Source of the DNA: Bhargavaea massiliensis
GTDB lineage: Bacteria > Bacillota > Bacilli > Bacillales_A > Planococcaceae
NCBI RefSeq assembly: GCF_018390575.1
Contig: NZ_JAHBCJ010000005.1
Span: 186,001 to 250,000 of the forward strand
Length of the DNA: 64,000 nt
Direction of reading: 5' to 3'
Shown: in pieces, positions 61,571 through 64,000 of the stretch
Layout of the letters: the number at the start of each line of letters is the position of its first letter
How positions within the stretch are numbered: position 1 is the first letter of the stretch
Notes under the pieces: model-generated
What the model saw: the letters and a program-made list of their open reading frames with translations, nothing else
What the model was told of the DNA's origin: nothing
Database searches by the model: none
Program-made: the position numbers and the translations under genes

Positions 61571-62278
61571 TCAGCTGACCGGGTGGTTCAAGAGTCCCCT
61601 CAGATCACTGATAATCTTCTTTTCAAGCCTTGAAATATAAGACTGGGAAATGCCCAGGTGGTCCGCGACTTCCTTTTGTGTCATTTCTTCTTTGCCACCC
61701 AGCGCAAAGCGGCATTCCATGATATAGCGCTCCCGGTCATTTAGCCGGGAAATGGCCTCGACAACATGCTGGCGTTCAATTTTCCGCTCGACGTCATCGG
61801 TGATGATGTCCTCATCTGTCCCAAGAATATCGGATAAAAGCAGTTCATTGCCGTCCGCATCCGAATTCAGCGGCTCATCAAACGAAACTTCCGACTTCAT
61901 GCGGCTTGTCTTCCTGAGGTGCATGAGTATTTCGTTCTCGATGCAGCGTGACGCGTAAGTCGCGAGCTTGATTTTTTTCTCCGTGTCAAAGGTTTCAATT
62001 GCTTTGATCAGGCCGATGGCGCCGATGCTGATCAGATCTTCTATATGTGTGTTTGTATTCTCGAAACGGCGGGCGATGTACACAACGAGCCTCAGATTCT
62101 TTTCGATCAGCCGGTCACGGGCTTCCCGGTCGCCTTCCATGAACCTCCGCAGCGTTTCTTGTTCTTCTTCCTTAGTGAGCGGAACCGGAAGGGATTCATG
62201 GCCTCCGATATAGTATGTCCCATCTTTCTTGATGGTCTGGAGAAGTACCGCAATCCATTTCTTAAGACCTGTCAGCAT
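61571..62278 (-). CDS. sigE: Mother-cell sigma factor sigma-E, pro-form
   Basis: Sigma-E starts the mother-cell programme after cleavage of its pro-peptide by SpoIIGA. The 235-residue protein has a hydrophobic/basic pro-sequence ([18 protein letters not shown]) before YYIGG, about five residues shorter than in B. subtilis, then region 2 ([31 protein letters not shown]) and the region-4 helix-turn-helix ([20 protein letters not shown]). The ATG at 62278 follows GGAAAGGGG and lies inside the end of spoIIGA (17-nt overlap). Confidence 0.97.
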   Translation of the reverse strand: MLTGLKKWIAVLLQTIKKDGTYYIGGHESLPVPLTKEEEQETLRRFMEGDREARDRLIEKNLRLVVYIARRFENTNTHIEDLISIGAIGLIKAIETFDTEKKIKLATYASRCIENEILMHLRKTSRMKSEVSFDEPLNSDADGNELLLSDILGTDEDIITDDVERKIERQHVVEAISRLNDRERYIMECRFALGGKEEMTQKEVADHLGISQSYISRLEKKIISDLRGLLNHPVS

Positions 62279-63122
62279 CTGTCGATCCCCTTTCCTTAAG
62301 ATGTATGAGGGAGGAGCGGTGGAGGATGGCATCGGCACCAAGAGGATACTCGGCATCGTTCTCGGTAAGTACGAAGTATCCGCTGATCCGGGCATTTTCC
62401 GTACCGCCAATGGTCCAACTGCCGGCTCTGAATCCGATAGCCCACGTGCTTCCGCCGACCGTCCTGAGCCGGATCGGACGGATTTGGCCCCGGACTTCCG
62501 GCGGAAAAACGGACAAATCCGGGACGCCTTCTCGCGGCAGGTTTTCCACTGCCGTGCGGATTTCTTTCGGCAGGTGTTCTTTTACAGACCGGTAAGCAAT
62601 AAAATGGACCGGAGCACCGGACAGGGGCTCCGTGCAGGCGTTGCCGGAATCCGCAAATGCCGAAATCGGGATTCTGCTGCCGAACACTTCAAGCTCAGTT
62701 TCCACCCGGTAATCCGCCGCGGCAGAATCTTCTTCGGCGCCCCGCCATCTCACGGCAAGCATATGGAGGCCTCCGGAGGCAAACAGACATGACGTAAAGA
62801 CAGCTGCAGTCCCTCCGAGTCCGAACTCCGACGGATTGACGACCGTCAGAAGGCCTCCGGCGAACAGGGCTGCCGTCAGTGTCGCACCCGCCCCTTTTAG
62901 TGCTGCATTCCGATGTAGGCCGAAAGCGATCAGGATCATCGCCAGAAAAGCCGCTGCCGTCGGAACGATAGCCCCGCCGAATAATACGACCGGACACGCT
63001 CCCGCAACCGCGGCACCCAGAAGCCGCCACTTGCCGGCCGGCCGCCGGCATACCTTGTCCGCAAATGAAAGTATGAGATAATTGAATGCCGAATTCACCG
63101 CAATCGCCACTTCTCCGTACAT
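62262..63122 (-). CDS. spoIIGA: Pro-sigma-E processing protease SpoIIGA
   Basis: SpoIIGA is an aspartic protease in the septal membrane, activated by forespore SpoIIR. The 286-residue protein has about five N-terminal membrane segments (1-130) and a cytosolic protease domain with the active-site [14 protein letters not shown]. The ATG at 63122 follows GGGAGGGGG. It is followed by overlapping sigE, as in all Bacillales. The bpr protease gene that follows ftsZ in B. subtilis is not present. Confidence 0.93.
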   Translation of the reverse strand: MYGEVAIAVNSAFNYLILSFADKVCRRPAGKWRLLGAAVAGACPVVLFGGAIVPTAAAFLAMILIAFGLHRNAALKGAGATLTAALFAGGLLTVVNPSEFGLGGTAAVFTSCLFASGGLHMLAVRWRGAEEDSAAADYRVETELEVFGSRIPISAFADSGNACTEPLSGAPVHFIAYRSVKEHLPKEIRTAVENLPREGVPDLSVFPPEVRGQIRPIRLRTVGGSTWAIGFRAGSWTIGGTENARISGYFVLTENDAEYPLGADAILHRSSLIHLKERGSTDADRS

Positions 63123-63170
63123 GGCTCCCCCTCCCTTGTCCATACCGTATCACGCCCCGTCTGCAGGCAC

Positions 63171-63219
63171 TGTCGGAATCCGGAGGGTCACACCTGAAAA
63201 TTCGGACAGGACCCGACAG
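63171..63219 (-). promoter_or_regulatory. Candidate Spo0A boxes upstream of spoIIGA
   Basis: Three sites resemble the Spo0A box TGTCGAA: TGTCGGAA at 63171-63178 (+), TGTCCGAA at 63208-63201 (-) and CTGTCGGG near 63220-63213 (-). Spo0A activation of spoIIG is known in B. subtilis; each match here is imperfect. Confidence 0.3.
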
Positions 63220-63261
63220 AATCAGGGGGAGTTCCACTGCTGGGGAATCTGCAACCGAAGA

Positions 63262-63303
63262 CATGCAAAAAAGCCCTTTTCGCATCTCTGCGAAAAGGGC
63301 TTT
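63262..63303 (-). terminator. Intrinsic terminator after ftsZ
   Basis: A perfect 14-bp stem AAAGCCCTTTTCGC/GCGAAAAGGGCTTT (63303-63290 and 63283-63270) is followed by TTTTGC. It separates ftsZ from the sporulation block. Confidence 0.92.
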
Positions 63304-63324
63304 AGGATATTGTCGTTTTCCGTA

Positions 63325-64000
63325 TTATCTTCTCCTGCGGTTGCGCAGGAATGTCGGGACATCCAATGTTTCTTCCTGGTGTTGCTGGCTCTGACGCTGC
63401 GGAGCTTCCTGCTGGAAGTGGCCGCCCTGTTCTTCCCGGTCACGGTAGTCGTTCCTGGAAGGCGCTGGCTGCTGAGGACGGTCTTGCCGGACTGGCTGCT
63501 GGGCGCGGCCGGCACTGAAGCCGCCCGCCCGAGTGGTGCGCTGGTTCAGCTGCTCTTCTGTAAATCCGGTTGCGATGACCGTCACGATAATCTCGTCCTT
63601 CAGATTGTCGTTGATGACGGAGCCGAAAATCATATTGACTTCTTCATCGGAAGCGCTGGCAACGATATCGGCTGCTTCCTGAACTTCAAACAGGCTAAGG
63701 TTCGAGCCGCCTGTGATATTCATCAGAACACCTTTGGCACCATCAATCGAAGTTTCAAGCAGCGGGCTGGAGATGGCCTTCTTGGCAGCCTCGGATGCCC
63801 GGTTTTCACCCGATGAAACCCCGATCCCCATCAATGCAGAGCCTTTGTTCTGCATGATTGTCTTCACGTCAGCGAAGTCGAGGTTGATGAGGCCCGGTAC
63901 TGCAATCAGGTCGGAAATGCCCGAAACACCCTGCCTCAGGACATTGTCCGCCTCCCGGAACGCCTCAAGCATCGGTGTGTTTTTGTCAACGATTTCAAGC
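63325..64000 (-). CDS. ftsZ: Cell division GTPase FtsZ, C-terminal part (cut by the window edge)
   Basis: This holds the last 224 codons of FtsZ, the tubulin-like ring protein. The frame stays open to the right edge ([20 protein letters not shown]). Visible are the T7 synergy loop region ([13 protein letters not shown]), the C-terminal GTPase subdomain, a variable Gln/Arg/Pro-rich linker and the conserved C-terminal peptide [13 protein letters not shown] that binds FtsA, SepF and EzrA. Confidence 0.98.
   Translation of the reverse strand, partial: LEIVDKNTPMLEAFREADNVLRQGVSGISDLIAVPGLINLDFADVKTIMQNKGSALMGIGVSSGENRASEAAKKAISSPLLETSIDGAKGVLMNITGGSNLSLFEVQEAADIVASASDEEVNMIFGSVINDNLKDEIIVTVIATGFTEEQLNQRTTRAGGFSAGRAQQPVRQDRPQQPAPSRNDYRDREEQGGHFQQEAPQRQSQQHQEETLDVPTFLRNRRRR

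Noticed and set aside
63123-63261. Possible remnant of bpr between ftsZ and spoIIGA
   Set aside because: No protease motif is readable in any frame; the stretch looks like a regulatory region for spoIIGA.

Overview
The window is a stretch of the chromosome of a low-GC-phylum (Bacillota, order Bacillales) bacterium, although its own base composition is fairly GC-rich. The evidence is nearly continuous gene-order agreement with the Bacillus subtilis ftsZ-to-sucD region, read here on the minus strand, together with Bacillales-only genes: pro-sigma-E and its protease SpoIIGA, sigma-G, SpoVM, DivIVA, SepF, FapR, PyrR and RqcH. The sporulation genes point to an endospore-forming lineage. The GC-rich coding, frequent TTG/GTG starts and a dispersed palindromic repeat would fit a member of the Planococcaceae (for example a Bhargavaea- or Planococcus-like genus), but that placement is inference. 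No phage, integrase, IS element, tRNA, rRNA or CRISPR array was seen.

Layout from right to left, the main direction of transcription. (1) 64000-57000: the 3' part of ftsZ, the sporulation block spoIIGA-sigE-sigG, then a division and quality-control cluster (ylmC, ylmE, sepF, ylmG, ylmH, divIVA). (2) 57000-53200: a T-box controlled ileS, then lspA and rluD. (3) 52300-40600: the de novo pyrimidine operon pyrR-pyrP-pyrB-pyrC-pyrAA-pyrAB-pyrK-pyrD-pyrF-pyrE, with two PyrR-type attenuators. (4) 40600-36700: two plus-strand genes, a CotA-like multicopper oxidase with a long acidic tail and rqcH. (5) 36600-24100: gmk-rpoZ-coaBC-priA-def-fmt-rsmB-prpC-prkC-rsgA-rpe-thiN-spoVM, a housekeeping run covering nucleotide and cofactor synthesis, replication restart, translation and Ser/Thr kinase signalling. 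(6) 24050-17800: plus-strand rpmB, then yloU-fakA, sdaAB-sdaAA and recG. (7) 17600-1: fapR-plsX-fabD-fabG-acpP (membrane lipid synthesis), rnc-smc-ftsY, ylxM-ffh, rpsP-khpA-rimM-trmD-rplS, lepB-rbgA, and rnhB-sucC-sucD, which runs off the left end.

Most junctions inside operons are 1-17 nt overlaps (often ATGA), implying translational coupling. Intrinsic terminators and sigma-A promoters divide the region into about fifteen transcription units. The most surprising observation is in the pyrimidine operon. The small (glutaminase) subunit of carbamoyl-phosphate synthase, PyrAA, keeps the whole fold but has Asn in place of the nucleophilic Cys and Asp in place of the catalytic His, so it should be unable to hydrolyse glutamine. 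Other points worth attention are a 21-bp direct-repeat cluster between fapR and recG, a SpoVM with a basic C-terminal extension encoded inside a shared terminator, the multicopper oxidase tail, an RNA hairpin hiding the sigG ribosome-binding site, and several genes missing from otherwise conserved neighbourhoods.
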